From assembly GCA_903882965.1 (NCBI GenBank), contig CAIRZD010000276.1:1-46909 (forward strand): a stretch of DNA of 46,909 nucleotides. The letters run 5' to 3'. Shown here one piece after another: positions 17,760-26,520 of the stretch (positions are counted from its first letter, which is position 1; each line of letters starts with the position of its first letter). The stretch is from an uncultured Bacteroidota bacterium (GTDB lineage Bacteria > Bacteroidota > Bacteroidia > Chitinophagales > Chitinophagaceae). The notes under the pieces were generated by a model. It was not told the origin of the DNA and searched no databases. It saw only the letters and a program-made list of their open reading frames with translations. Position numbers and translations under genes: made by a program.

Positions 17760-18113
17760 TTACTTTCGCTGTAGCTGAACACCGTCAACTATATAAAGAG
17801 TGCTATTTGCCCTTGCTCCATAAAAATGCAGGTCATCGCCTCTCCTGGATTGATATACACCCGGTAGTTCACTCAATACATCCCGCAAGTCGATTATTGA
17901 CATTTTCTCTAATTGCTGCTGCGCAAAAGTATAATTATTTGTCAGCCACTTTGGATCATTAGCATCCATATAATCCATCGATATTAATTGCGGAGCCTTA
18001 ATTTGAACCGGTGCAATCTGTTCTTTTTTCTGATCAGCAATCTTTGCTTTGACTTCCTGCGCTTTTGATCCCAGCGCTGATATTGCTAATAATAACGTGA
18101 TTATCGTTCTCAT
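17760..18113 (-). CDS. Secreted stand-alone TonB plug-domain-like protein
   Basis: 117 residues: signal peptide (1-19, ending SKA|Q), a linker rich in Lys/Gln, and a segment at 73-114 (IDLRDVLSELPGVY ... GARANSTLYIVDGV) that reads as the conserved part of a TonB-dependent receptor plug. There is no beta-barrel after it: the frame stops at 17760 and the next gene begins 63 bp on. It is either a genuine mini-protein with a plug fold or the remnant of a larger receptor, although no barrel coding sequence survives downstream. Same strand as and just upstream of the type-B secreted protein. Confidence 0.7.
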   Translation of the reverse strand: MRTIITLLLAISALGSKAQEVKAKIADQKKEQIAPVQIKAPQLISMDYMDANDPKWLTNNYTFAQQQLEKMSIIDLRDVLSELPGVYQSRRGDDLHFYGARANSTLYIVDGVQLQRK

Positions 18114-18201
18114 AAAAGAAATTTTTAATCAAGGTAATAAACAATACACTCGTTGATTTAGCAATAAAATTGCCGCTCAAAACAATTGCCGGTAACCAAC
18201 G

Positions 18202-21000
18202 TTAAATAACTGCCTTCTTCTTATACTCTCCTTTGCTCTTCCTAATATTGCAGGCAACAACCTTAAATTCCGGACACATAGCTTCAGAGTCTGATATACT
18301 GGAAGTTATATTGTTCATCATGATCTCCGGGAAGTGGAAAGTACTGCTTAATATGCCGGGTTTCACTTCATCTGTGATCTTTGCTTTGATATCCACCTTA
18401 CCGCGGGGAGATTCCACGCATACCATATCACCTTCATTAATAAGGTGTTTAGCAGCATCTTCCGGGTTTATCATCAATACATCATCTGTAACTATGAGCG
18501 CGTTATTTGTTCTTCTTGTCATTGCGCCACAGTTATAATGTTCCAATTCCCTGTTAGTAGTTATGATATAGGGATATGCCTTTTCGTTCTGTACCAGCTC
18601 TTCTGATTTCTTATATTTATTATGAACGAATTTACCCTTGCCTCTTTTGAAAGTTTCGGTATGGAGTATCTGGGTATCCTGGCCATCTTTTGCCACCGGC
18701 CATTGCTTGCCATCACTGCCAAGCTCATCCCATTTCACACCTTCAAAGAATGGTACTATTCTCGATATTTCTTCCAGCACCCAATCAGGTTTATAATCAG
18801 GTTGTGGATAGCCCATTCTGTTCATTATATCCACCATTATCTGCCCATCACTCTTGGTGCCTTCTATAGGGGCAACAACTGCGTTCACTCTTTGTATCCT
18901 GCGTTCACCATTGGTAAACGTTCCGCTCTTTTCAAGAAAAGAAGATGCAGGAAGAATCACTGTAGCCAGCTTTGCAGTTTCCGTCATGAACAACTCCTGT
19001 ACCACAAACAGATCTAATTGACCTAATGCTTTTACAACATGATGTGTATTGGGGTCAGTCTGTGCCATGTCCTCGCCTATTACCCACATTGCCTTCATCT
19101 TGCCATTTAGCATGGCATCATACATCTGTGGTATTTTGAGGCCTGCATAATCCGGCAATTTGGCATTATAGAAATCTTCGTATTTCTTGTGGTAAACAGG
19201 ATCAGAAACATCAAAATAACCGGCTCCCTGATAAGGCTGACAACCCATATCGGCAGAACCCTGTACGTTATTTTGTCCACGTAATGGGTTAACACCTACT
19301 CCGGGCCGACCTATATTGCCGGTGATCATTGCCAGGCTGGAAATGAGCATTATTGTAAAAGTACCCTGAGAATGCTCTGTTACACCAAGTCCATGGAATT
19401 CCATAGCATTAGGCGCCTTTGCATAAGCAATAGCAGCGTCACGCACCAGTTTCTTATCAACACCACAGATGGCTTCAAGCTCATCCATATTATTAGCCAG
19501 CACCTCTTTTTTAAAATCTTCGTAGCCCTCTGTACGTTGTGCAATAAAATCTTTGTCCTCCATGCCCTCACTGATGATATAATACAGCATCATATTCAGG
19601 AGCGCCATATTGGTGCCGGGGCGAAGTTGCAAATGATAAGTAGCATATTTAGCAAGTTCTGTTCGGCGGGGATCAATAACAATACTGGTTCTGCCGCTCA
19701 TGGCCACCTGTTTCAGTTTGGCTCCTGTTACGGGGTGCCCGTCTGTAGGGTTGGCACCTATCACCAATATACAATCGGTAAGTTTCAGATCTCTAATAGA
19801 ATTGGTTGCAGCACCGGTACCGAATGTGCGCTGCATACCAATAGCGGTAGGCGAATGACACACGCGTGCACAACAATCTATGTTATTAGTGCCCATTACC
19901 GCGCGGGTGAATTTCTGCATGAGGTAATTCTCCTCATTAGTGCCGCGCGACGATGAAATACCAGCAAATGAGTCCGGTCCGTACTTCTCTTTTATTTCGG
20001 TTAGTTTACTTGTGATGAAGTCATATGCCTCATCCCAGGTCGCTTCTACAAACTCACCATTCTTTTTTATAAGTGGGGTGCGCAGACGGTCTTTGTGGTT
20101 ATAAAAAGCAAATGCATAGCGACCCTTAAGGCAGGTATGTCCCTGGTTAGTATCGGCAGTATAAGGAGCCTGGATAGATTTTATCTTACCACCTTTAACG
20201 GCCACTTCCAGGTTGCAACCTACGCCACAGTATGTGCATATTGTACGTATTTTTTCATCAACCTGTATAGACTTTGATTCAAAAATATCTGAGATAGCTG
20301 ATGTGGGGCAAGCCTGTGCACAGGCACCGCAACTTACGCAATCAGACTGTTCAAAATTCACTTCGAGGCTCTTGATGATATGGCTGTCAAAGCCCCTGCC
20401 GCCCATACTCAGCACAAACTGGCCCTGTACTTCATCGCATGCACGTACACAACGGAAACAGTTGATACACTTAGAAAAATCAGAGGTCATGTAAGCATGG
20501 CTCTTGTCTTTCTGCCTGTCAAGATGGTTCTTCCCTTCCGGATATCGCACATCACGGATACCAACTCTTGCAGCAACCTCTTGTAATTCGCAATTATTAT
20601 TTACTTCGCAGGTAAGACAGTCCAAAGGATGATCTGTAAGTACCAGCTCTACAATATTTTTTCTGAGTTTTTGTACACGATCTGATTCAGGATAGATAAA
20701 CGAACCGGGCATAACAGGTGTATGACAGGACGCCATAGTTTTCACCGGGCCGCCCTTGGTAAGGGCTACATCCACACTGCATACACGGCAAGAACCGAAT
20801 GGGTCAAGATTGGGTGCATCACAAAGCGTGGGAATGGATTTCTGGCCAAAATGCCTGCGCATTAAAGCGAGAATAGTATCTCCCTCTTTGATCTCATAAG
20901 GCTGATCATCGATATAGGCAACCTTAGTGGTTGTTTGTACCGGTTCCTTCCCACCTGATCCGCTTCCCGGTTTACTTTCTACGTAATACTGCTTGCTCAT
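18202..21000 (-). CDS. fdhF: Formate dehydrogenase catalytic subunit (Mo/W-bisPGD, NAD-linked type)
   Basis: 932 residues, built like NAD-dependent FdsA/FdhA enzymes. N-terminal [2Fe-2S] domain (Cys60, 71, 74, 92), a His-Cys3 [4Fe-4S] site (His124, Cys128, 131, 137), two ferredoxin clusters (Cys178/181/184/188 and Cys221/224/227/231), then the molybdopterin core with its own [4Fe-4S] (Cys255, 258, 262, 290). The active-site residue is Cys381 in ARVCHSP, followed by His382, so it is a Cys rather than selenocysteine enzyme. It oxidises formate to CO2 and passes electrons through the clusters to the NuoEF-like partner 10 bp upstream. Cytoplasmic; no Tat signal. Could alternatively work as a CO2 reductase. 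Confidence 0.93.
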   Translation of the reverse strand: MSKQYYVESKPGSGSGGKEPVQTTTKVAYIDDQPYEIKEGDTILALMRRHFGQKSIPTLCDAPNLDPFGSCRVCSVDVALTKGGPVKTMASCHTPVMPGSFIYPESDRVQKLRKNIVELVLTDHPLDCLTCEVNNNCELQEVAARVGIRDVRYPEGKNHLDRQKDKSHAYMTSDFSKCINCFRCVRACDEVQGQFVLSMGGRGFDSHIIKSLEVNFEQSDCVSCGACAQACPTSAISDIFESKSIQVDEKIRTICTYCGVGCNLEVAVKGGKIKSIQAPYTADTNQGHTCLKGRYAFAFYNHKDRLRTPLIKKNGEFVEATWDEAYDFITSKLTEIKEKYGPDSFAGISSSRGTNEENYLMQKFTRAVMGTNNIDCCARVCHSPTAIGMQRTFGTGAATNSIRDLKLTDCILVIGANPTDGHPVTGAKLKQVAMSGRTSIVIDPRRTELAKYATYHLQLRPGTNMALLNMMLYYIISEGMEDKDFIAQRTEGYEDFKKEVLANNMDELEAICGVDKKLVRDAAIAYAKAPNAMEFHGLGVTEHSQGTFTIMLISSLAMITGNIGRPGVGVNPLRGQNNVQGSADMGCQPYQGAGYFDVSDPVYHKKYEDFYNAKLPDYAGLKIPQMYDAMLNGKMKAMWVIGEDMAQTDPNTHHVVKALGQLDLFVVQELFMTETAKLATVILPASSFLEKSGTFTNGERRIQRVNAVVAPIEGTKSDGQIMVDIMNRMGYPQPDYKPDWVLEEISRIVPFFEGVKWDELGSDGKQWPVAKDGQDTQILHTETFKRGKGKFVHNKYKKSEELVQNEKAYPYIITTNRELEHYNCGAMTRRTNNALIVTDDVLMINPEDAAKHLINEGDMVCVESPRGKVDIKAKITDEVKPGILSSTFHFPEIMMNNITSSISDSEAMCPEFKVVACNIRKSKGEYKKKAVI

Positions 21001-21010
21001 ATTAACTGTT

Positions 21011-22660
21011 TTATGAGAAATATTGTCCTAATTCGTTATCAAAATATTGCAACGCATTCCTTATAGGCAGCGGCAATCCCCCACCCAATGCGCACAATGA
21101 CCCTATTTCCATTGTAGTGATCAGATCAGAGAATAATTCACGGTCCATTTTATAATCAGACGTGAGCGCCTTGCCCACCATTTCATAGCCTCTTGTAGAA
21201 CCTAAGCGGCAAGGGAAACATTTACCGCAGCTTTCATGTGCAGTAAACTGAAACAAATGCTCAATGTATTTTATGATAGGAAAATCGTTGGGTAAGCAAA
21301 CCACAGATGCATGGCCTAATAAAAACCCGTTTTGCGCAAATGATTCAAAATCCACCGTAAGATTCCCAATCTTATCAATGGGCACCAGGCCGCCAAGAGG
21401 GCCACCAATATGCATTGCTTTTATATCGGTGCGGAAACCGCCACCAAGGTCGTTTACCACTACAGATAATGGCGTACCCATATCTACTTCATAAATACCG
21501 GGTTTATTAAAGAATCCATCAAGTGAAACGAGTTTTGTACCGGTTGATTTTCCACGGCCTATTGCGGCAAATGCTGCGCCTCCATTAGCTATGATCCAAG
21601 GCATGCAGGCGAGTGTTTCCACATTGTTTACTATTGTTGGTTTGTTGAACAAACCAAATTGAGTAGGGTATGGTGGCCGCACACGCACTTCGGGCCGCTG
21701 GCCTTCTATTGAAGAAAGCAATGCAGTTTCTTCACCGCATATATATGCACCCTGCGCTTTGATCACTTTGAAATCATAAGAAAAGCCGGAGCCTAAAATA
21801 TTATCACCAATAAATCCTTTCGCACGGATATCATCAATTGCTTTTTGGGTGATCTCTATTGCTTCAGGATACTCACCTCGTATGTATACTACACCAGTAC
21901 TGGCACCGGCAATATAACCGGCAATGATCATACCCAGGAGTAGCGCATGAGGGCGTTCTTCTAAAATATACCTATCGCTATAAGCGCCCGGGTCACCTTC
22001 ATCGGCATTGCATACGATGAACTTTACGTCTCCTTTTGTATTCTTGCAGGATTCCAGTTTGAAGGCACTAAGAAAGCCTGCACCACCACGGCCTCTAAGC
22101 CCAGATGTTTTCAGTTCTGCCAGTAATTGATCAGGCGATGCTTTCAGTGCAGTACCTAATGTTTTATAAAACACATCAATGCCGGGGAAATCACAAGTTA
22201 ATACTGCAGTACCTATGGAAGCTACATTGTATTTATCTATAGGTTGCAGGACACCCTTCTTTATCGCGGCAATTTCATTTATATCATTGCCACTATAATT
22301 ATGACCGTTGTAATTAAACGAGCTGTTTTCATGGCAGCGGCCAAGGCAGCACATCTCACCTATTTCTTCTTCTTTAAATTCTTTGTGTAGTTTTTCTTTC
22401 AGCTTATCCTGTGTGCCTGCCGTCATGCAGGAGCTGCCGTTACATACGTAAACTTTCTTACCTTGATTTTCAGGACGCAGAAAATCATAAAAGGTAGCGG
22501 CGCCATATACATTTGCCTTACCCATTAGAAATTCATCGGCAAGTTTTGCTATTTTTTCTTTTGATACGCTACCGGTTTCGGTTGCAGCAATGCCCAATTC
22601 TTCAAAAAGATTTTCCCGAAGCCCTTTCCTGCCTGATAATTCACTCAGATTTTTAGACAT
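21011..22660 (-). CDS. fdsB: Formate dehydrogenase diaphorase subunit, NuoE-NuoF fusion
   Basis: 549 residues. A NuoE-like thioredoxin-fold domain (1-135) has a complete [2Fe-2S] set: Cys73-x4-Cys78 and Cys105-x3-Cys109. A NuoF-like part follows: GRGGAGF (190-196) for NADH/FMN, GAYICGEETAL (304-314), a SLBB region, and the [4Fe-4S] ligands Cys478, 481, 484 (ESCGKCFPCR) with Cys523. It accepts electrons from the catalytic subunit and reduces NAD+. Because the E-type domain carries its own cluster, a separate NuoE/FdsG subunit may be unnecessary, and none is present. First gene of the operon; a -7 box and a palindrome lie in the leader. Confidence 0.92.
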   Translation of the reverse strand: MSKNLSELSGRKGLRENLFEELGIAATETGSVSKEKIAKLADEFLMGKANVYGAATFYDFLRPENQGKKVYVCNGSSCMTAGTQDKLKEKLHKEFKEEEIGEMCCLGRCHENSSFNYNGHNYSGNDINEIAAIKKGVLQPIDKYNVASIGTAVLTCDFPGIDVFYKTLGTALKASPDQLLAELKTSGLRGRGGAGFLSAFKLESCKNTKGDVKFIVCNADEGDPGAYSDRYILEERPHALLLGMIIAGYIAGASTGVVYIRGEYPEAIEITQKAIDDIRAKGFIGDNILGSGFSYDFKVIKAQGAYICGEETALLSSIEGQRPEVRVRPPYPTQFGLFNKPTIVNNVETLACMPWIIANGGAAFAAIGRGKSTGTKLVSLDGFFNKPGIYEVDMGTPLSVVVNDLGGGFRTDIKAMHIGGPLGGLVPIDKIGNLTVDFESFAQNGFLLGHASVVCLPNDFPIIKYIEHLFQFTAHESCGKCFPCRLGSTRGYEMVGKALTSDYKMDRELFSDLITTMEIGSLCALGGGLPLPIRNALQYFDNELGQYFS

Positions 22661-22713
22661 AAATTATTTTTCGTTATCCATTTCAGCCGCACATAATTCA
22701 CACAATACACCGC

Positions 22714-22730
22714 ATCGGGATATACCCGAT
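22714..22730. promoter_or_regulatory. Palindrome in the formate dehydrogenase leader
   Basis: ATCGGG-ATATA-CCCGAT, a perfect 6-bp inverted repeat with 5-bp spacer, lying 8-20 nt after the expected transcription start and 54 nt before the fdsB ATG. It could be an operator or a leader hairpin. Confidence 0.35.
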
Positions 22731-22742
22731 CTTAGTCTAGTT

Positions 22743-22750
22743 CAAATTTA
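22743..22750 (-). promoter_or_regulatory. Candidate -7 box of the formate dehydrogenase operon
   Basis: The minus strand reads TAAATTTG (exact TAnnTTTG), 82 nt before the ATG at 22660. Confidence 0.4.
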
Positions 22751-22836
22751 ACCAATATTATTGATATTAAGCAGTGTTTGCCAGAAATTATAACGTATTT
22801 ATATAATGCAAGGTTGCTCCCTTTTAAGATGAAACG

Positions 22837-23208
22837 TTAACACACTTTATGTGGGTTCTCAAAATTATCGCTCTGGTCTTCATGGGCCGGCGCGTCTATG
22901 CACTTGAAATCTTTTTCGAGTAATAAAAAGAGGTGCTTGCCATCCCCGATCTCCATATTATTTTCGTAACCTACTGTTTCATTTTTCGCCCACACCGCAG
23001 GAATATTAGAAGGCACATACATGGTCATCTTGTTTTCCTCATAATCTGCTTCAAGCCCCGGGATACCCTCCATGCTTTGCAATGCATATACAAAGGAGTT
23101 ACTGCCAAATTCTGTCGTTTCTTCGAGGTAGCCGGTCTCGGCAAACTGGTCTACTTCCGACCGGGTAAGACGTATACGAAAAGAATTACCCTTTATCCTG
23201 ATCTTCAT
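22837..23208 (-). CDS. Small conserved protein paired with fdhD
   Basis: 123 residues, no signal peptide or membrane segment. It begins MKIRIKGNSFRIRLTRSEV and has acidic middle and C-terminal parts, ending in NPHKVC. I believe it belongs to a Bacteroidota domain of unknown function (possibly DUF7009). It begins 4 bp after the fdhD stop, so the two are almost certainly co-transcribed, which suggests a role in formate dehydrogenase maturation or molybdenum cofactor handling. No catalytic motif can be pointed to; the C-terminal Cys and several His near the end (PAHEDQ) are the only candidate ligands. Confidence 0.75.
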   Translation of the reverse strand: MKIRIKGNSFRIRLTRSEVDQFAETGYLEETTEFGSNSFVYALQSMEGIPGLEADYEENKMTMYVPSNIPAVWAKNETVGYENNMEIGDGKHLFLLLEKDFKCIDAPAHEDQSDNFENPHKVC

Positions 23209-23212
23209 AACG

Positions 23213-24040
23213 CTAAATTACAATTCTTTCGGCACCTGAATAAATATTGAACCGCTCATCCCGCAAAAAACCAATTAGGGTCATTCCCCACTCTTCTGCC
23301 ATCTCGGCTGCAAGGCTTGATGGAGCGCCTACTGCTGCCACTATTTTTATTCCGGCCATTACTGCTTTTTGTACCAACTCAAAACTGGCCCTGCCACTCA
23401 ATAGCAGTATATGCTTATCCAGAGGCAAAAGGCCTGCATTAAGTGCCGCCCCTATCAACTTATCCAGCGCATTGTGCCTGCCTACATCTTCTCGGGTTAA
23501 TAACAACGTACCGTCTATACCAAATAACGCACAGCCGTGCAGGCCGCCGGTATTCTCAAACACTTCCTGATGTTTGCGAAGTAACCCAGGCAACTCATAT
23601 ATCATAGATGCTGCAAAACGCAGCTTATCAAAAGAATCAGGAATGTTACAAGCCAGCCTTACTGCTTCTATAGACGCCTTACCACATACCCCACAACTTG
23701 AAGTGGTATAAAAATTCCGTTCCAATTGGTTCATCGATGGGATTACGTGTTCACTCAATGAAACAAGTACTATATTTTCATTATCAACTTTAGGATGAAT
23801 AACCGAAACAACGTCTGTAGCGGCATTGATAATCCCTTCTGTAAATAAGAACCCGGAAGCCAGTTCGTCATCATTACCGGGTGTTCGCATGGTTACGGAT
23901 ATATTTTTTTGCACCCGGTTATCCTCCGGACCATACAGCATCCGTATTTCCATGGGCTCCTCTACGGCAAGCAGGTCATCTGCATCAGTGATACCCTTGT
24001 TATTTACTTTTTTTATTTTTGTGGAAGAAATTAAAGGCAT
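23213..24040 (-). CDS. fdhD: Formate dehydrogenase accessory sulfurtransferase FdhD
   Basis: 275 residues from the ATG at 24040. FdhD moves sulfur from a cysteine desulfurase to the Mo/W-bisPGD cofactor, which activates formate dehydrogenase. The essential motif SSCGVCG gives Cys116 and Cys119, and further family segments are TPGNDDELASGFLFTEGII, TGGLHGCALF and REDVGRHNALDKLIG, followed by LLSGRASFELVQKA. The frame extends ten codons upstream, but the -7 box TAAATTTG (24044-24051) then falls inside the coding region, so the inner ATG is preferred. It forms its own two-gene unit with the small protein downstream, next to the fdsB-fdhF operon. Confidence 0.93.
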   Translation of the reverse strand: MPLISSTKIKKVNNKGITDADDLLAVEEPMEIRMLYGPEDNRVQKNISVTMRTPGNDDELASGFLFTEGIINAATDVVSVIHPKVDNENIVLVSLSEHVIPSMNQLERNFYTTSSCGVCGKASIEAVRLACNIPDSFDKLRFAASMIYELPGLLRKHQEVFENTGGLHGCALFGIDGTLLLTREDVGRHNALDKLIGAALNAGLLPLDKHILLLSGRASFELVQKAVMAGIKIVAAVGAPSSLAAEMAEEWGMTLIGFLRDERFNIYSGAERIVI

Positions 24041-24043
24041 ATT

Positions 24044-24051
24044 CAAATTTA
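24044..24051 (-). promoter_or_regulatory. -7 box of the fdhD unit
   Basis: The minus strand reads TAAATTTG, exact TAnnTTTG, leaving 3 nt before the ATG at 24040; transcription would begin at or inside the start codon. Confidence 0.4.
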
Positions 24052-24099
24052 CAAAGGTTTTTGCATGCAACCCAAAGCATTAAACCGCTAATAAAAAGA

Positions 24100-24124
24100 C
24101 GGCTTGGGTATAAAACCCAAGCCG
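24100..24124 (-). terminator. Intrinsic terminator of the secreted FN3/SprB protein gene
   Basis: CGGCTTGGGT-ATAAA-ACCCAAGCCG forms a perfect 10-bp stem with 5-nt loop, 21 bp beyond the stop codon at 24146. Read on the minus strand it is followed by TCTTTTTATT, a U-rich tail. Confidence 0.8.
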
Positions 24125-24145
24125 GTAAAAGTTATCTGATCAGAA

Positions 24146-26410
24146 TTAGTGTTTTACAATAAATGTACCGCCTTTTACAACCTTACTGTTTTCAACTATT
24201 GAATAATAATACTTGCCCTCCGGTAAGAAGGTGGTTTTTACTTTTAAGTTTTGAGTTTCCAGCATTTGATACTGGCCTCCTAACCGCCCCATTCCATCTA
24301 CTATAGTGATATAAATAGGTGTAGATGGCTGCTTGCTTAATGTGAAATTAATATTTGTATTTGCAGGGTTAGGAAAAACTTTTATGTCATCACCGGATAG
24401 ATTTGCAGTTTCCACGGGAACAGATGAAGGGTTTTCAAAACGGCCCGCCACTATCGTGATACTTGTGACCGGGTGGATCTCATTCCATCCGTGATCATTA
24501 TCTAATATATAACTCCCCAGTACCTGCACATGCTCGCCCACATTAGGTATATATACCGTATTTGTAAATCCGGTACAAGCTGCTATTGCATCTGTTTGTG
24601 TTACGGTTACTGCACATACCGGCTCCACTACCAATTTACCGTATTGGTTAGCAATATTACCGCTATTCAGCATCCAGCTGTACGCAGTATCAAGTGTCAC
24701 CCTGATATGGATGTCGCCATCCGCTTCATGTATCAGGCTATATACTGTTCCTGTTATAGTAGCACATTGAGAATAAGGTATAAGCCGGTAACTATTATAA
24801 ACATGGTTCCATAAAGTGGAATCGCATGCGGATGCGCCACTCGTAGTGAAATCAGTAGACGCAGAAAAAGCGCTGGTAGAAGACCCCGAACAAACCGTTT
24901 GCACCTGGAATTCATATCCTGTAGCAGCAGTTAGCCCCGAAATCGCTTTCGTTGTCGTTGTTGCTGTCGTTGCTGTCCATGTTGTAGTACCCGTTTTACG
25001 ATATTGTATATTATAGCTTACTGCCCCGGTTGCGGCATTCCAATTAAGTGTGGCGGATGTTGTGGTTATACTCGTTACAGACAATGCGACCGGCACAGCG
25101 CATGATGAAGTGCCCGAAGTTGTAAAATCAAAAGATGATGAGTAAGTGCTGGTAGAGCCGCCTGTGCATACAGCCTGCACCTGGAATTCATATGTCGTTG
25201 CCGATGTGAGCCCCGATACAGCTACTGATCTCGTGGTTGATGAAGTAGTAGTCCATGTCGTTGTGCCTGTTTTGCGGTACTGTACATTGTAGCTTGCCGA
25301 AGTTCCAGCATCAGTCCAGTTTAATGTAGCAGAAGTGGTGGTAATGCTTGTTGCTGATAAACCGCCTATTGTGGCAACACCTATGGTAGCGGTCGCTTTA
25401 GATGTGCAACCATGGGCATCTGTTACTGTAGCAGTGTATGAACCATATGCAAGACCGGTAGAAGTTGCAGCAGTTTGTACAGGAGACGTACTCCAGGTGT
25501 AAGTGTAAGGCGTTGTTCCTCCTGTGCCACTGGCTGTAGCCTGCCCGTCAGTATTTCCGCAACCAACAGTGGTTTGTGAAGAAATGCTTGACGTTAAAGC
25601 GGTGGGCTGGGTAACAGTAGCGCTTGTTGACGACTGGCAGCCACCTGTTGCTGTCACCGTTACTGAATAAGTATTAGCAGTAAGGCTGCTTATATTTTGA
25701 GTAGTAGCTCCATTACTCCACAAATAAGTGAAAGGCGTTGTACCGCCTGTGGTAGTTAAAGTTATTGCACCCGTAGTACCACCATTGCAGCTGACATTGG
25801 TAACAGATGTGGAAAGAGTAGGTGCAGTGCACGGAGAGGTTACTGTACCATTAATATTCAGGTTCAAAATCTGGAATGTTCCGGTAGTACCACTCGCATT
25901 AAATCCATACACCCTGAATTTCAAGGTACTTGGTGCATTTAAGGAAACAGTTGTAGTCCATGTCCCTGTTGTAGTAGTGCCACAAGTTGCATTATCCGGT
26001 GATTGGTTAGAACCCTGAGTTGTCCAGGTTGTTCCGCCATCCGTGCTGTAGGCAAAACGAACAGATGCCGGGCCAGTCGAAGAACGGCGCAGGTCAGCGC
26101 TGAAACCCGTAACATTCAACGCATAACCGGTGGCAGGTGTTACCGAAACTTCTATAGCAGGAAGAGATGAAGAATAAGTCATAGTGCTGGTAAACCCATC
26201 CGAGGAAAATCCGGTGCTACATGAAGAGCCCGGAGTTGTTGCACCGTTTACCCTTGCAAGGGCTGTACCGGTGGCATGAGTGGCAACTGAATTAAGCGCA
26301 CCGGTAGTCGCGCTGGTATAGCTAACAATCTGGCTGTAGCTAATGTTGTTCCCTAAAACTGCAAACAGGCATATCATGCCGATCTTTGCAAGAATAATTT
26401 TTTTTATCAT
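24146..26410 (-). CDS. Large secreted T9SS type-A protein with SprB and fibronectin III repeats
   Basis: 754 residues from the ATG at 26410 (the longer frame would put 15 odd residues before a good signal peptide, MIKKIILAKIGM...SYSQ). The chain has a beta-sandwich region (to about 190), SprB-type repeats (about 190-345; VSCNGGTTGAITLTTTGGT), two near-identical fibronectin III modules (about 350-525; SYNVQYRKTGTTTW and SYNIQYRKTGTTTW), a roughly 130-residue Cys-containing domain (DNDHGWNEIHPVTSI) and a type-A T9SS sorting tail (VFPNPANTNINFTLSKQPSTPIY, ending in KGGTFIVKH). Extremely Thr/Ser-rich. Likely a surface-exposed adhesin or matrix protein. Transcribed alone and closed by a terminator. 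Confidence 0.9.
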   Translation of the reverse strand: MIKKIILAKIGMICLFAVLGNNISYSQIVSYTSATTGALNSVATHATGTALARVNGATTPGSSCSTGFSSDGFTSTMTYSSSLPAIEVSVTPATGYALNVTGFSADLRRSSTGPASVRFAYSTDGGTTWTTQGSNQSPDNATCGTTTTGTWTTTVSLNAPSTLKFRVYGFNASGTTGTFQILNLNINGTVTSPCTAPTLSTSVTNVSCNGGTTGAITLTTTGGTTPFTYLWSNGATTQNISSLTANTYSVTVTATGGCQSSTSATVTQPTALTSSISSQTTVGCGNTDGQATASGTGGTTPYTYTWSTSPVQTAATSTGLAYGSYTATVTDAHGCTSKATATIGVATIGGLSATSITTTSATLNWTDAGTSASYNVQYRKTGTTTWTTTSSTTRSVAVSGLTSATTYEFQVQAVCTGGSTSTYSSSFDFTTSGTSSCAVPVALSVTSITTTSATLNWNAATGAVSYNIQYRKTGTTTWTATTATTTTKAISGLTAATGYEFQVQTVCSGSSTSAFSASTDFTTSGASACDSTLWNHVYNSYRLIPYSQCATITGTVYSLIHEADGDIHIRVTLDTAYSWMLNSGNIANQYGKLVVEPVCAVTVTQTDAIAACTGFTNTVYIPNVGEHVQVLGSYILDNDHGWNEIHPVTSITIVAGRFENPSSVPVETANLSGDDIKVFPNPANTNINFTLSKQPSTPIYITIVDGMGRLGGQYQMLETQNLKVKTTFLPEGKYYYSIVENSKVVKGGTFIVKH

Positions 26411-26520
26411 TTGATATGATTTTATTATATAAATGTACAGTCCATATATTAACATGCGATTAATGTAATGTTACCATTTAGGGTTAGGTGTCAAAAAAAC
26501 AAACGATCTATCTTTATACA

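Noticed and set aside
19372-19956. 194-codon plus-strand ORF
   Set aside because: Lies wholly opposite the molybdopterin domain of formate dehydrogenase, whose motifs prove the other strand.
25000-26000. Possible CRISPR-like or tandem DNA repeat within the secreted protein gene
   Set aside because: The similarity is between SprB and FN3 protein modules in frame; spacing and divergence are those of protein repeats, not of a CRISPR array.
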